This document shows, piece after piece, positions 30,153-38,826 of a stretch of DNA of 64,000 nucleotides; the stretch's first letter is position 1; each line of letters begins with the position of its first letter. This DNA comes from Variovorax sp. V93 (GTDB taxonomy: Bacteria > Pseudomonadota > Gammaproteobacteria > Burkholderiales > Burkholderiaceae_C). Position numbers and translations under genes: made by a program. The DNA lies in NCBI RefSeq assembly GCF_041154485.1, contig NZ_AP028669.1:1612001-1676000 (forward strand). Direction: 5' to 3'. Below the pieces are notes generated by a model that ran no database searches, was not told the DNA's origin, and was given only the letters and a program-made list of their open reading frames with translations.

Positions 30153-30748
30153 GCGCACCGAACCGGCCGAAGGACGGCAAGAGCGGCGGCGGCCAGGGCG
30201 GCCGGCCGCCGTCGCGCGGCGGCTCTTCGCCGAAGCCGAGGAGCAGCGGACCGGCGCCCGCGCGCCGCACGCGCGAGGACTATCCGACCGTGCAGGCCTT
30301 CGTCGCCATCGGTGCCAACCTGGGCGACGCCCAGGCTGCCGTGAAGGCGGCCATGGACGCCATCGGCACCATCGAGCGCACCGTGGTGACGGCGCGCTCG
30401 TCGCTCTACCGCAGCGCGCCGGTCGATGCGACCGGGCCCGATTTCATCAACGCCGTGGTGGCCGTGCGGACCGGGCTCACGGCCGAGGCGTTCCTTTCCG
30501 AACTGCACCTGCTCGAGGAGCAGGCCGGCCGCGAACGGCCTTTTCCCAATGCGCCGCGCACGCTCGACCTCGACCTGCTGATGCACGGCAACGCGGTCAA
30601 GGACACGCCCGCGCTGGCCTTGCCGCACCCGCGCATGCGCGACCGCGCCTTCGTGCTGAAACCGCTCGCCGAGATCGCGCCCGACAAGGTGCCGCGCGCG
30701 GCGCTTGCCCGCGTTTCCTCGCAGGTCATCGAGCGGATTCGCGACTGA
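30149..30748 (+). CDS. folK: 2-amino-4-hydroxy-6-hydroxymethyldihydropteridine diphosphokinase
   Basis: HPPK transfers pyrophosphate from ATP to the pterin in folate synthesis. The core begins FVAIGANLGDAQAAV, with YRSAPVDATGPDFINAVV, LEEQAGRERPFPNAPRTLDLDLL and the HPRMRDRAFVLKPLAEIAP signature. From ATG 30149 the protein has 199 residues, with about 47 low-complexity Gly/Pro/Arg residues ahead of the core. A GTG at 30290, with GAGGA ten bases upstream, would give a 152-residue enzyme of normal length and could be the real start. The ATG overlaps the pcnB stop, which favours coupling. Confidence 0.9.
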   Translation: MSAPNRPKDGKSGGGQGGRPPSRGGSSPKPRSSGPAPARRTREDYPTVQAFVAIGANLGDAQAAVKAAMDAIGTIERTVVTARSSLYRSAPVDATGPDFINAVVAVRTGLTAEAFLSELHLLEEQAGRERPFPNAPRTLDLDLLMHGNAVKDTPALALPHPRMRDRAFVLKPLAEIAPDKVPRAALARVSSQVIERIRD

Positions 30749-30753
30749 GCAGT

Positions 30754-30795
30754 CGGGGCGGTGAACCCCGTTGGCCGGGCGGCTTTGCTCCGCCC
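30754..30795 (+). terminator. two tandem GC-rich hairpins between folK and the DUF47 gene
   Basis: CGGGG/CCCCG at 30754-30770 and GGGCGG/CCGCCC at 30777-30795 each form a short stem with a 7-base loop. No T run follows, so this may be a factor-dependent terminator or pause element rather than an intrinsic terminator. Confidence 0.3.
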
Positions 30796-30811
30796 ATTAC
30801 ACTTGCGCGGT

Positions 30812-30829
30812 TTTTCATGACGTTGTCAC
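30812..30829 (+). promoter_or_regulatory. candidate Pho box upstream of the DUF47-pit operon
   Basis: TTTTCAT and TTGTCAC, separated by four bases, each match the PhoB half-site CTGTCAT at 5 of 7 positions with the correct 11-base period. It ends 34 bases before the start codon of the PhoU-like gene. The phosphate-related genes downstream support it; binding is not shown. Confidence 0.4.
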
Positions 30830-30863
30830 GCATTTGTGGCAGCCGCGAACCCAGGAGAGCGCC

Positions 30864-31508
30864 ATGTTCGGCAAGCTGCTGCCCCGCGAGGGGAATTTTT
30901 TCGAGATGTTCAACCAGCACGCCGAGCGCATCGTCGAAGCGGCGCGGGCGTTCGAGCAACTCGTGGCCAATTACAGCGACGTGCACCTGCGCGAGCAGTA
31001 CAACCGCGACGTCGACAATGCCGAGCGTGCGGCCGACCGCGTCACGCACGACGTCAACCGGCTGATCCACAAGACCTTCATCACGCCGATCGACCGCGAG
31101 CAGATCCACAAGCTCATCAACACCATGGACGACGTGGCCGACCTGATCCAGGACTCGGCCGAGACCATGGCGCTGTACGACGTGCGCCACATGACCGACG
31201 AGATCGTGCGCCTCACCGCCCTGAGCGTGAAGTGCTGCGACCGCCTGAAGGACGCCGTCAAGTTCCTCGGCAAGATCGCCGATCCGGCGGTGGCCGAGGC
31301 CACGCTCAAGACCTGCGAGGAAATCGACCGCCTCGAGTCCGACGCCGACCGCGTGATGCGCAGTGCCATGAGCAAGCTGTTCCGCGAGGAGCCCGACGTG
31401 CGCGAGGTGATCAAGCTCAAGGCAATCTACGAATTGCTCGAGACGATCACCGACAAGTGCGAGGACGTGGCCAACGTCATCGAGGGCATCGTCCTCGAGA
31501 ATTCCTGA
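30864..31508 (+). CDS. DUF47 (PhoU-like) phosphate transport regulator
   Basis: A 214-residue all-helical protein with two PhoU-like helical bundles (FFEMFNQHAERIVEAARAFEQL, then DAVKFLGKIADPAVAEATLKT). DUF47 proteins are co-encoded with Pit transporters and are thought to control them. Conserved acidic residues (HKLINTMDDVADLIQD, CEEIDRLESDADRV) could bind metal clusters as in PhoU. The ATG at 30864 has an AGGAG site; an in-frame ATG at 30771 is not supported. The pit gene follows after 13 bases, so the two form an operon, possibly under PhoB. Confidence 0.92.
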   Translation: MFGKLLPREGNFFEMFNQHAERIVEAARAFEQLVANYSDVHLREQYNRDVDNAERAADRVTHDVNRLIHKTFITPIDREQIHKLINTMDDVADLIQDSAETMALYDVRHMTDEIVRLTALSVKCCDRLKDAVKFLGKIADPAVAEATLKTCEEIDRLESDADRVMRSAMSKLFREEPDVREVIKLKAIYELLETITDKCEDVANVIEGIVLENS

Positions 31509-31521
31509 GCGGTAACCATCG

Positions 31522-32532
31522 ATGGCAACGGTTCAGGTCGCCCTCTGGGTGGTGATGGTGCTGGTCGCGCTCGCGATCCTGTTCGACTTCATGAACGGCT
31601 TCCACGATGCGGCGAACTCTATCGCCACCGTGGTGTCCACCGGCGTGCTCAAGCCGGGCCATGCCGTGCTGTTCGCGGCTTTCTTCAACCTGATCGCGAT
31701 CTTCATCTTCCACCTGAGCGTGGCGGCGACGGTCGGCAAGGGCATTGCCCAGCCGGGCGTGGTCGATGTGCACGTGGTCTTCGGTGCGCTCGTGGGTGCC
31801 ATCAGCTGGAACCTCGTGACCTGGTACTACGGCATCCCGAGCAGTTCGTCGCATGCGCTGATCGGCGGCATCGTGGGCGCCGTGATCGCCAAGACCGGCA
31901 CCGGCGGCCTCGTGGCGTCGGGCATCTGGAAGACCGTGGCCTTCATCTTCGTTTCGCCCTTCCTCGGTTTCGTGCTGGGCTCGATGATGATGGTGCTGGT
32001 GGCCTGGGGCTTCCGGCGCGCCACGCCGTCGCGCATCGACCGCTGGTTCCGGCGGCTGCAGCTGGTGTCCGCCGGCGCCTACAGCCTGGGCCATGGCGGC
32101 AACGACGCGCAGAAGACCATCGGCATCATCTGGATGCTGCTGATCGCCACCGGCTATGCCTCGGCCACGGACTCGAGCCCGCCGACCTGGACCATCGTGA
32201 GCTGCTACGCCGCGATTGCGCTGGGCACCATGTTCGGCGGCTGGCGCATCGTGAAGACCATGGGCCAGAAGATCACCAAGCTCAAGCCTGTGGGCGGCTT
32301 CTGCGCCGAGACCGGCGGTGCGCTCACGCTGTTCCTGGCCACCGCGCTGGGCATTCCCGTGTCGACCACCCACACCATCACCGGCGCCATCGTCGGCGTG
32401 GGCTCGGCGCAGCGCGCAAGCGCGGTGCGCTGGGGCGTGGCGGGCAACATCGTCTGGGCCTGGATCTTCACGATCCCGGCGTCGGCTTTCGTGGCCGCCA
32501 TCGCCTACTGGCTCAGCCTGCAGCTTTTCTGA
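31522..32532 (+). CDS. low-affinity inorganic phosphate transporter (PiT family)
   Basis: A 336-residue inner-membrane metal-phosphate:H+ symporter. The two inverted PiT signature repeats are clear: DFMNGFHDAANSIATVV at about 22-38 and SLGHGGNDAQKTIGI at about 190-204. About ten membrane segments, with the SSSSHALIGGIVGAV and STTHTITGAIVGVG loops that belong to the repeats. It is shorter than E. coli PitA (499), as is common for PiT proteins paired with DUF47. Preceded by the DUF47 gene at 13 bases. Confidence 0.93.
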   Translation: MATVQVALWVVMVLVALAILFDFMNGFHDAANSIATVVSTGVLKPGHAVLFAAFFNLIAIFIFHLSVAATVGKGIAQPGVVDVHVVFGALVGAISWNLVTWYYGIPSSSSHALIGGIVGAVIAKTGTGGLVASGIWKTVAFIFVSPFLGFVLGSMMMVLVAWGFRRATPSRIDRWFRRLQLVSAGAYSLGHGGNDAQKTIGIIWMLLIATGYASATDSSPPTWTIVSCYAAIALGTMFGGWRIVKTMGQKITKLKPVGGFCAETGGALTLFLATALGIPVSTTHTITGAIVGVGSAQRASAVRWGVAGNIVWAWIFTIPASAFVAAIAYWLSLQLF

Positions 32533-32556
32533 GCTTCCGGCGCGCGCAGCGGCCAG

Positions 32557-33003
32557 CTACTGCGAAATCTTCCGGCCTTCCTCGACCTGGTGTTCGAAGT
32601 AGCGCTGGAAGCTGAACACGATGCTGGCCATCAGCACCGTGGTGCCGAACAGGAGCGCCAGCACCACGGCGCCGATCGTGGCCCAGTTCGTGCGGCCCGG
32701 CGCGGCGTCCGAAGGCGCGCTGCCGTTGAATCGGGCATTCCACTTCTCGGGCGTCATGAGGCCGTAGACGATGGCCGTCAGCGCGCATCCCGCGATGGTG
32801 AAGCCCAGCAGCGGAATCAGCACCCAGCTCCAGCCGTCGTCCAGGCCGTACATGCGCGCGCGCTCGATGCCGTACAGGCCCAGCGCCGTGGGAATGGGCA
32901 GCAGCCAGCCGAGCCAGTCGCCCATGCCGCGAAGGTAGAAGCGGTGCAGGCCCAGCGGGCCGCCCAGGAAGGAGAGCCAGGCGGCAATGGTCTTGTTTTT
33001 CAT
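32557..33003 (-). CDS. TM2-domain membrane protein
   Basis: A 148-residue protein whose first half is a TM2 domain (AAWLSFLGGPLGLHRFYLRGMGDWLG), with two helices joined by the short conserved turn, then two more hydrophobic segments (about 58-80 and 112-132) and a charged C-terminus. TM2 proteins have no firm bacterial function. Its ATG overlaps the stop of the acetyltransferase gene (ATGA), so the two are co-translated. It is convergent with pit. Confidence 0.82.
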   Translation of the reverse strand: MKNKTIAAWLSFLGGPLGLHRFYLRGMGDWLGWLLPIPTALGLYGIERARMYGLDDGWSWVLIPLLGFTIAGCALTAIVYGLMTPEKWNARFNGSAPSDAAPGRTNWATIGAVVLALLFGTTVLMASIVFSFQRYFEHQVEEGRKISQ

Positions 33004-33524
33004 TCGGGTTGGGTGGTGCTGCCTTCGCCCAGCACTTTTTCCATCAGGACCACGTCGCGCCATTGGCCGAACTTCCAGCCGCAGTCCTTGAGCACGCCCA
33101 CGTGCGTGAAGCCCTGGCTGCGGTGCACGCCGACCGAGCCGGCATTGGCCGAATCGCCGATGACGGCGATCAGCTTGCGCACGCCCGCCGCTTCGGCGGC
33201 CTGCGAGAGGGCGGCCAGCAGCCGGGCGCCCAGGCCCTTGCCGCGTGCGGCTTCGGAGATGTAGATCGAGTCTTCGGCCGAAAAGCGGTAGGCCGGGCGG
33301 GGCTTGAACCAGTTGCAGTAGGCAAAACCCAACACCTCGCCGTCTTCTTCGGCCACGAGGTAGGGCAGGCTCTTGCCAAGAACGTCGGCGCGCCGCGCGG
33401 CCATGTCCTCGGCCGAGGGAGGCTCGGTCTCGAAGGTGCCGGTGCCGTTGAGCACGTGGTGGGCGTAGATGGCCGTGACGGCCGCGATGTCTTCGTCGCG
33501 GCTGGGGCGGATGGTGAGGGTCAT
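33000..33524 (-). CDS. GNAT acetyltransferase, phosphinothricin acetyltransferase-like
   Basis: A 174-residue N-acetyltransferase. It has the Pat/MnaT features IRPSRDEDIAAVTAIYAHHVLNGTGTFE, YCNWFKPRPAYRFSAEDSIYI and the acetyl-CoA loop ARGKGLGARLLAAL, then GVHRSQGFTHVGVLKDCGWKFGQW. Enzymes of this type acetylate phosphinothricin, methionine sulfone or related amino acids, so a role in amino-acid analogue detoxification is plausible. It is the first gene of a pair with the TM2 protein and is divergent from rpsP. Confidence 0.88.
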   Translation of the reverse strand: MTLTIRPSRDEDIAAVTAIYAHHVLNGTGTFETEPPSAEDMAARRADVLGKSLPYLVAEEDGEVLGFAYCNWFKPRPAYRFSAEDSIYISEAARGKGLGARLLAALSQAAEAAGVRKLIAVIGDSANAGSVGVHRSQGFTHVGVLKDCGWKFGQWRDVVLMEKVLGEGSTTQPE

Positions 33525-33558
33525 GCAGGTGGCAAACGGAATGCGGCAAGCGCGGAAA

Positions 33559-33587
33559 TTCGGAGAAAACGCAGGTCGGGCTATAAT
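33559..33587 (+). promoter_or_regulatory. promoter of the rpsP-rimM-trmD operon
   Basis: A perfect TATAAT at 33582-33587 lies 121 bases before rpsP. The -35 region at the right distance (TTCGGA, 33559-33564) is weak. The 183-base gap between the GNAT gene and rpsP holds only this promoter and a leader of about 110 bases. Confidence 0.6.
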
Positions 33588-33707
33588 CGCAGGCTTTTCA
33601 GCGTGTCGCTGGCCGGGTGGCCATGTCGCGTGTCTCGACGTTGAAAGAACACTGTGAGCGGGCCTCTGTCAAAAAAACGGGCTTGCTGCACCACCCAAGG
33701 ATAAATC

Positions 33708-33971
33708 ATGGTCGTCATTCGACTTTCCCGCGGCGGCTCCAAAGGCCGTCCGTTCTTCAACATCGTCGTGTCGGACAAGCGCGTTCGCCGCGATGGCCGT
33801 TTCATCGAGCGCCTGGGTTTCTACAACCCGACCGCCAAGGAAAACGAAGAAAGCATCCGTATTGCCCAGGACCGCCTGGCCTACTGGAAGAGCGTCGGCG
33901 CACAAGCTTCGCCCACGGTCCTGCGCCTGATCAAGCAAGCCGCTGCAGCGGCTCCCAAGGCGGCGGCTTAA
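33708..33971 (+). CDS. rpsP: 30S ribosomal protein S16
   Basis: S16 binds 16S rRNA early in small-subunit assembly. The 87-residue product begins [20 protein letters not shown] and has the usual [15 protein letters not shown] and [19 protein letters not shown], with an Ala-rich tail. It leads the classical operon rpsP-rimM-trmD-rplS, fully conserved in order here. Confidence 0.98.
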   Translation: MVVIRLSRGGSKGRPFFNIVVSDKRVRRDGRFIERLGFYNPTAKENEESIRIAQDRLAYWKSVGAQASPTVLRLIKQAAAAAPKAAA

Positions 33972-33987
33972 GCCGTCCGGCACGCCA

Positions 33988-34542
33988 ATGCTGCCCGCAC
34001 TCGAAGCCGCCGAATTGCCGGCGGATGCGATCGAGGTAGGGCGCATCGCCGATGCATGGGGCATCAAGGGCTGGTTCAAGGTCCTGCCCCACAGCGCCCA
34101 GCCCGAGGCGCTTTTTTCTTCCAAGCGCTGGTTCCTGCAGGCTCCCGGAGCCTCGGCAACCGCAGCTTTCCGGCTCGCGATCCGCGAAGCCAAGGAACAT
34201 TCCGACTGCATCGTCGCCTCGTCCGAGGATGTGCCCGACCGCAATGCGGCCGAGGCGCTTCGCGGCGCGCGCGTGTTCGTGCCGCGCTCGAGCTTTCCCA
34301 CGGCCGGCGACGACGAGTACTACTGGGTCGACCTGATCGGCCTGTCGGTGGTAAACCGCGAAGGCGTGGCGCTCGGCACGGTGCGCGAACTGCTCGCCAC
34401 CGGTCCGCAGACCACGCTGGTGCTCGCGGCCGAGGAAGACGGCAAGGCCATCGAACGCATGGTGCCCTTCGTCTCGGTCTTCGTCGACAAGGTCGACCTG
34501 GCCGGCCGCCTCATCACGGTCGACTGGCAGCCCGATTTCTGA
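33988..34542 (+). CDS. rimM: 16S rRNA processing protein RimM
   Basis: A 184-residue assembly factor for the head of the 30S subunit that binds S19. It has the N-terminal RimM domain ([21 protein letters not shown]) and the C-terminal PRC barrel ([24 protein letters not shown] and [23 protein letters not shown]). It starts 16 bases after rpsP; trmD follows 16 bases later. Confidence 0.96.
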   Translation: MLPALEAAELPADAIEVGRIADAWGIKGWFKVLPHSAQPEALFSSKRWFLQAPGASATAAFRLAIREAKEHSDCIVASSEDVPDRNAAEALRGARVFVPRSSFPTAGDDEYYWVDLIGLSVVNREGVALGTVRELLATGPQTTLVLAAEEDGKAIERMVPFVSVFVDKVDLAGRLITVDWQPDF

Positions 34543-34558
34543 TCTGGGGCTCGCGCGC

Positions 34559-35305
34559 ATGCGCTTCGACGTCCTCACGCTGTTTCCCGAGCTGTTCGCG
34601 CCCTTCATGGCCAGCGGCGTGACGCGCCGCGCCTACGAGTCGAAGCAGGTCGAGGTCGTGCTCTGGAACCCGCGCGACTTCGCGCAGGGCAACTACAAGC
34701 GCGTCGATGACCGGCCCTTTGGCGGTGGCCCCGGCATGGTGATGATGGCTGAGCCGCTGTCGGCCTGCCTTGACGCGGCGCTGGCCGCGCGCGGTTCCCA
34801 GGCGCCGGTCGTGCTGTTCTCCCCGATCGGCCAAACCTTGCGCCACGAAGCGGTCGAGCGCTGGTCGGCCAGCGAAGGCGCGGTGCTGGTCTGCGGCCGC
34901 TACGAAGGCATCGACCAGCGCTTCATCGACACTCGCGTGACGCACCAGATCAGCCTCGGCGATTTCGTTCTCTCGGGCGGCGAGATCGCGGCCATGGCGC
35001 TGCTCGATGCCGTGGCGCGGCTGCAGCCCGGCGTGCTGGGCGACGAAGCCAGCCACGTGCAGGACAGCTTCAATCCTTCGCTCGACGGCCTGCTCGACTG
35101 CCCGCACTACACCCGGCCGGAGCAATGGAACGGGCAGGGCGTGCCGGCCCCGCTGCTGTCGGGGCACCACGTGCAGATCGAGCGCTGGCGCCGCGACCAG
35201 CGCCTGGCCATCACCGCCGCCCGGCGGCCCGACCTGATTGCCGCCGCACGCGCCGCCGGCCGCCTGAGCAAGGCCGATGAGGCGGTCCTGAAAAAAAAGC
35301 TATAA
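34559..35305 (+). CDS. trmD: tRNA (guanine-N1)-methyltransferase
   Basis: A 248-residue SPOUT methyltransferase that makes m1G37 in tRNAs and prevents +1 frameshifts. Seen: [15 protein letters not shown] at the N-terminus, [12 protein letters not shown], the trefoil-knot SAM site [14 protein letters not shown] and [12 protein letters not shown], and the C-terminal helical region. The stop codon lies inside a TATAAT box (35301-35306) that could drive separate transcription of rplS. Confidence 0.97.
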   Translation: MRFDVLTLFPELFAPFMASGVTRRAYESKQVEVVLWNPRDFAQGNYKRVDDRPFGGGPGMVMMAEPLSACLDAALAARGSQAPVVLFSPIGQTLRHEAVERWSASEGAVLVCGRYEGIDQRFIDTRVTHQISLGDFVLSGGEIAAMALLDAVARLQPGVLGDEASHVQDSFNPSLDGLLDCPHYTRPEQWNGQGVPAPLLSGHHVQIERWRRDQRLAITAARRPDLIAAARAAGRLSKADEAVLKKKL

Positions 35306-35306
35306 T
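35301..35306 (+). promoter_or_regulatory. candidate -10 box for rplS inside the trmD stop
   Basis: TATAAT at 35301-35306 contains the trmD TAA. No good -35 is seen 17 bases upstream. The 110-base leader that follows includes a 12-base palindrome (AAAGGCGCCTTT, 35369-35380) that could act in rplS regulation. Confidence 0.35.
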
Positions 35307-35415
35307 CTTCGGTTCCCCGATCCTCTGCCCGGCCGCGCCTGGCTTTTATTGCGTTCAGCAATAGATCCAAAGGCGCCTTTTGTGTAGCGCGAGCATGATC
35401 GAATATCAGGAAATC

Positions 35416-35799
35416 ATGAACCTCATCGAAACCCTCGAGCAGGAAGAAATCGCCCGCCTCGGCAAGAAGATCCCCGATTTCATGCCCGGTGACACGGTCA
35501 TCGTCAGCGTGAGCGTCGTCGAAGGCACCCGCAAGCGCGTGCAGGCCTACGAAGGCGTCGTGATCGCCAAGCGCAATCGCGGCCTCAACAGCGGCTTCAC
35601 GGTGCGCAAGATCTCCAGCGGCGAAGGCGTGGAGCGTACGTTCCAGACCTACAGCCCGCTGATCGCCGGCATCGAAGTCAAGCGCCGCGGCGATGTCCGC
35701 CGCGCCAAGCTGTACTACCTGCGCGAGCGCAGCGGCCGTTCGGCACGCATCAAGGAAAAGCTGCCGGGCAAGTCGCAAGCAGCATCGGCCGCCAAGTAA
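35416..35799 (+). CDS. rplS: 50S ribosomal protein L19
   Basis: L19 sits at the 30S-50S interface. From ATG 35416 the product is 127 residues, starting [15 protein letters not shown] as in other L19 proteins, with [42 protein letters not shown] and [22 protein letters not shown]. An ATG at 35395 is in frame, but the AGGAA ribosome site at about 35408 favours 35416. A strong terminator follows, so it ends the operon. Confidence 0.97.
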   Translation: MNLIETLEQEEIARLGKKIPDFMPGDTVIVSVSVVEGTRKRVQAYEGVVIAKRNRGLNSGFTVRKISSGEGVERTFQTYSPLIAGIEVKRRGDVRRAKLYYLRERSGRSARIKEKLPGKSQAASAAK

Positions 35800-35817
35800 G
35801 CTGCCTTTTCCTGCCGT

Positions 35818-35849
35818 GCAAAAAGCCGCCGCTCTGGCGGCTTTTTGCG
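35818..35849 (+). terminator. intrinsic terminator after rplS
   Basis: An A run and GCCGCC pair with GGCGGC and a T run around a short loop (GCTCT); the stem exceeds ten base pairs. It lies 19 bases behind the rplS stop. The A-rich upstream arm could also work in reverse. Confidence 0.88.
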
Positions 35850-35947
35850 TTGTGCGCCGTGCACGCTTCTTGCAAAAAGACAGCGCGGCCTTTTTACGCT
35901 CTACTCTTTCACTGAAACTCTCTCACTTGACCCACTCCACCGCCCCC

Positions 35948-36667
35948 ATGCAATTCGCTCCCGTCGAACCCGTCAATGCCGTGGTGCCGCCCACGCTGCT
36001 GCCGTTCGACCCGCGCGAGGCGCCTGTGGTCGGCGGCCCCGATGGCCTGCCGGCCGTGGCCACCGCGCAGTTGACCACCGAGTCCCTGCGCAGGCGCTTT
36101 GCCGCGCCGCCCGAGTGGACGCCCGAATTGCGGCGCGAGCCGCGCCTGACCGACCGTGTCCCGGCGCAGGCGGCCGTGCTGGTGCCCATCGTGCAGCGCC
36201 CGCAAGGCGCTACCGTGCTGCTGACCGAACGCACGGCGCATTTGTCCAATCATTCGGGGCAGGTGGCGTTTCCGGGCGGGCGCGTCGACCCCGAGGACGC
36301 CAACATCGCGGCGGCCGCACTGCGCGAGGCCTGGGAAGAGGTGGGACTCTCGGCCCAGTACATCGAAGTGCTTGGCAGCCTTCCGACCTACACCACCATC
36401 ACCTCGTTCATCGTGACGCCCGTGGTCGCGCTGGTGAAGCCCGAATTCGAGCTCACCATCAACCCCTACGAAGTGGCGCTGGCCTTCGAGGTGCCGCTGG
36501 CCTGGCTCATGGACCCGGCCAACCATCGCCGCCATACCGTGCCCGCGCCCGACGGCACCCGCCGCGAGTGGTATTCGATGCCCTACCGGGACGGGACCGA
36601 AGAGCGCTTCGTCTGGGGCGCCACCGCGGGCATGCTGCGCAATCTCTATCGTTTCCTCAGCGCCTGA
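35948..36667 (+). CDS. Nudix hydrolase, CoA pyrophosphatase type
   Basis: A 239-residue Nudix enzyme. The Nudix box is [20 protein letters not shown] followed by AWEEVGL (about 109-134), and the [21 protein letters not shown] stretch directly ahead is the UPF0035 mark of CoA pyrophosphatases (NudL/YeaB type), which split CoA to 3',5'-ADP and phosphopantetheine. The first 65 residues are an unconserved N-terminal extension. The ATG at 35948 is the first good one after the rplS terminator. The CobD-like gene follows 48 bases later. Confidence 0.9.
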   Translation: MQFAPVEPVNAVVPPTLLPFDPREAPVVGGPDGLPAVATAQLTTESLRRRFAAPPEWTPELRREPRLTDRVPAQAAVLVPIVQRPQGATVLLTERTAHLSNHSGQVAFPGGRVDPEDANIAAAALREAWEEVGLSAQYIEVLGSLPTYTTITSFIVTPVVALVKPEFELTINPYEVALAFEVPLAWLMDPANHRRHTVPAPDGTRREWYSMPYRDGTEERFVWGATAGMLRNLYRFLSA

Positions 36668-36715
36668 CTTCGCCCCGGGGCGAGTCGCGGCAGGCGCCCT
36701 CGCTATCATCGAAGG

Positions 36716-37717
36716 ATGAGCTTCTTTGCCATCCTGTGTGCGTTGCTGATCGAGCAGGTGAGGCCGCTCGCCTCCCACAACCCGGTGTACGCCGGCGTGC
36801 TGGCCTGGACGCGCTGGACCAGCCGCAATTTCGACGCAGGCAAGCCGCACCACGGATGGGTTGCATGGGGCCTTGCGGTGCTCATGCCCACGCTGATGAC
36901 GCTGGGCATCCACCTGCTGCTGGTGTTCACGGTGGGGCTGCCGTTCGCGGTGCTCTGGAGCATTGCGGTGCTCTACGTCACGCTCGGCTTCCGGCAGTTC
37001 AGCCACCATTTCACGGACATCCGCGATGCGCTCGACGAAGGCGACGAGCCGCTCGCGCGCTCGCTGCTGGCGCACTGGCAGGGCGTCGATGCGGCCGAGC
37101 TGCCGCGCAGCGAAATCGTGCGCCACGTGATCGAGCATTCGGTGATTGCGGCGCACCGCCATGTGTTCGGCGTGCTGGCCTGGTTCTCGGTGCTGGCCGC
37201 GCTCGGCTTGGGGCCGGCCGGTGCGGTGTTCTATCGCATGAGCGAATTCGTCTCGCGCTACTGGCACCACAAGAATGGCGCGGCGGTGCAGCCCTCGAGC
37301 GTCTCGGTGCAGCGGGCCGCGGAGCGCGCGTGGCACGCGATCGACTGGCTGCCCGCGCGCATCACCGCACTGGGCTTTGCCGTCGTCGGCAGCTTCGAAG
37401 AGGCGATCGACTGCTGGCGCAACGACGCGCGGCGCTTTCCGAGCGAGAACGACGGCGTGATCCTCGCGGCGACCTCGGGCGCGGTCAATGTGCGCCTGGG
37501 CGGCGGCGCGCTGAGTCCGATCCCGGTCACCGATCCGCTGCCGCGCGCGCAGGCCGGCGATTCGATGGCCGATGGCCGCCGCCTCGACAGCGGCAGCACG
37601 CCGGGCCGCGAGCCCGAGCCCGGCCACCTGCGCAGCGTGGTGGGCCTGGTGTGGCGCTCGGTGGTGATGTGGATGGTGCTGCTGGCCCTGCTCACGCTGG
37701 CCCGCCTGCTCGGCTGA
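36716..37717 (+). CDS. CobD/CbiB-family membrane protein
   Basis: A 333-residue membrane protein related to adenosylcobinamide-phosphate synthase (CobD/CbiB). Seen: several hydrophobic helices, a first helix containing LIEQVRPL, and [27 protein letters not shown] and [24 protein letters not shown], which correspond to the conserved CbiB regions. Comamonadaceae often keep this gene without a full cobalamin pathway, so the substrate here may differ from cobyrinate. It is followed by an aminotransferase of the HisC/CobC type 20 bases later, as in some cobalamin clusters. Confidence 0.8.
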   Translation: MSFFAILCALLIEQVRPLASHNPVYAGVLAWTRWTSRNFDAGKPHHGWVAWGLAVLMPTLMTLGIHLLLVFTVGLPFAVLWSIAVLYVTLGFRQFSHHFTDIRDALDEGDEPLARSLLAHWQGVDAAELPRSEIVRHVIEHSVIAAHRHVFGVLAWFSVLAALGLGPAGAVFYRMSEFVSRYWHHKNGAAVQPSSVSVQRAAERAWHAIDWLPARITALGFAVVGSFEEAIDCWRNDARRFPSENDGVILAATSGAVNVRLGGGALSPIPVTDPLPRAQAGDSMADGRRLDSGSTPGREPEPGHLRSVVGLVWRSVVMWMVLLALLTLARLLG

Positions 37718-37737
37718 GCGGCGGTCCCCCAGAAATC

Positions 37738-38826
37738 ATGACCACCCCCGCACCGGCCTTCTGGAGCCCGCGCATCGCCGCGCTCGAACCCTATGTGCCC
37801 GGCGAGCAGCCGCGCATCGCCAATCTCGTCAAGCTCAACACCAACGAGAACCCGTACCCGCCGTCGCCGCGCGCCATCGACGCCATCCAGCAGGCCGCGG
37901 CGAACGGCCTGGAGCGCTATCCGGATCCCGCCTCGCTCGCGCTGCGCGAAGCGGTGGCGCGGCAGGCCGGCCTGCTGGATGGCCAGGTCTTTGCGGGCAA
38001 CGGCTCGGACGAGGTGCTGGCGCACGCCTTCTTCGCCTTCTTCCAGCAGGCCGAGCCGCTGCTGATGCCCGATGTGAGCTACAGCTTCTACCGGGTCTAT
38101 GCGCAGCTCTACGGCATCGGCTGCGAGCTGCTGCCGGTCGACGAAGGCCTGCGCATCGACGTCGATGCCATGGCAGCCCGCGCCTGCAGCGGCTGCGCAG
38201 GCCTGGTGATCGCCAACCCGAATGCGCCCACGGGCATCGGGCTGCCGCTCGCGCGCATCGAGCAGCTGCTCGCGGCCTGCCCCGAGCGCGTGGTGCTGGT
38301 CGACGAGGCGTACGTCGATTTCGGCGGCGAGAGCGCGCTGCCGCTCGTCGGCAAATATCCGAACCTGCTGGTGGTGCAGACCTTGTCCAAGTCGCGCTCG
38401 CTGGCCGGCCTGCGGGTCGGTTTTGCCTGCGGGCAGGCGCACCTGATCGAGGCACTGGTGCGCGTCAAGGACAGCTTCAACTCCTATCCGCTCGACCGGC
38501 TTGCCACGGCCGGTGCGGTGGCCGCGCTCGAAGACGAGGCCTGGTTCCAGACCACGCGCGACAAGGTCGTCGATACCCGCGAAGGCCTCAGCCTGCAGCT
38601 CGAAGACCTGGGCTTCGAAGTGCTGCCTTCGCAAGCCAACTTCGTGTTCGCGCGCCATCCGGAGCGCGACGCCGCCGAGCTGGCGGCGCTGCTGCGCGAG
38701 CGCGCGGTGCTGGTGCGGCACTTCAGGCAGCCGCGCATCGCGCAGTACCTGCGCATCAGCATCGGCACGCGCGAGCAGTGCGGGGCGCTGCTGCAGGCGC
38801 TCGAATCGATCCTGGGCGTTCAGTAG
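37738..38826 (+). CDS. hisC: histidinol-phosphate aminotransferase (HisC/CobC type)
   Basis: A 362-residue class I PLP aminotransferase. Seen: [44 protein letters not shown], the [11 protein letters not shown] segment and the Schiff-base lysine in [16 protein letters not shown] near residue 218. It fits histidinol-phosphate aminotransferase; placement right after a CobD-like gene means an L-threonine-phosphate decarboxylase-like (CobC) role is an alternative, though the sequence looks more HisC-like. The 3' end overlaps convergent rsgA by 7 bases. Confidence 0.88.
   Translation: MTTPAPAFWSPRIAALEPYVPGEQPRIANLVKLNTNENPYPPSPRAIDAIQQAAANGLERYPDPASLALREAVARQAGLLDGQVFAGNGSDEVLAHAFFAFFQQAEPLLMPDVSYSFYRVYAQLYGIGCELLPVDEGLRIDVDAMAARACSGCAGLVIANPNAPTGIGLPLARIEQLLAACPERVVLVDEAYVDFGGESALPLVGKYPNLLVVQTLSKSRSLAGLRVGFACGQAHLIEALVRVKDSFNSYPLDRLATAGAVAALEDEAWFQTTRDKVVDTREGLSLQLEDLGFEVLPSQANFVFARHPERDAAELAALLRERAVLVRHFRQPRIAQYLRISIGTREQCGALLQALESILGVQ

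Noticed and set aside
36704..36709. TATCAT as a -10 box for the CobD-like gene
   Set aside because: It ends only six bases before the ATG, while a ribosome site (GAAGG) lies between, and there is no -35. It is probably chance.
35845..37737. Long upstream extension of the hisC reading frame
   Set aside because: The frame is open by chance through the Nudix and CobD-like genes. The HisC-like protein begins at ATG 37738 with a normal N-terminus.
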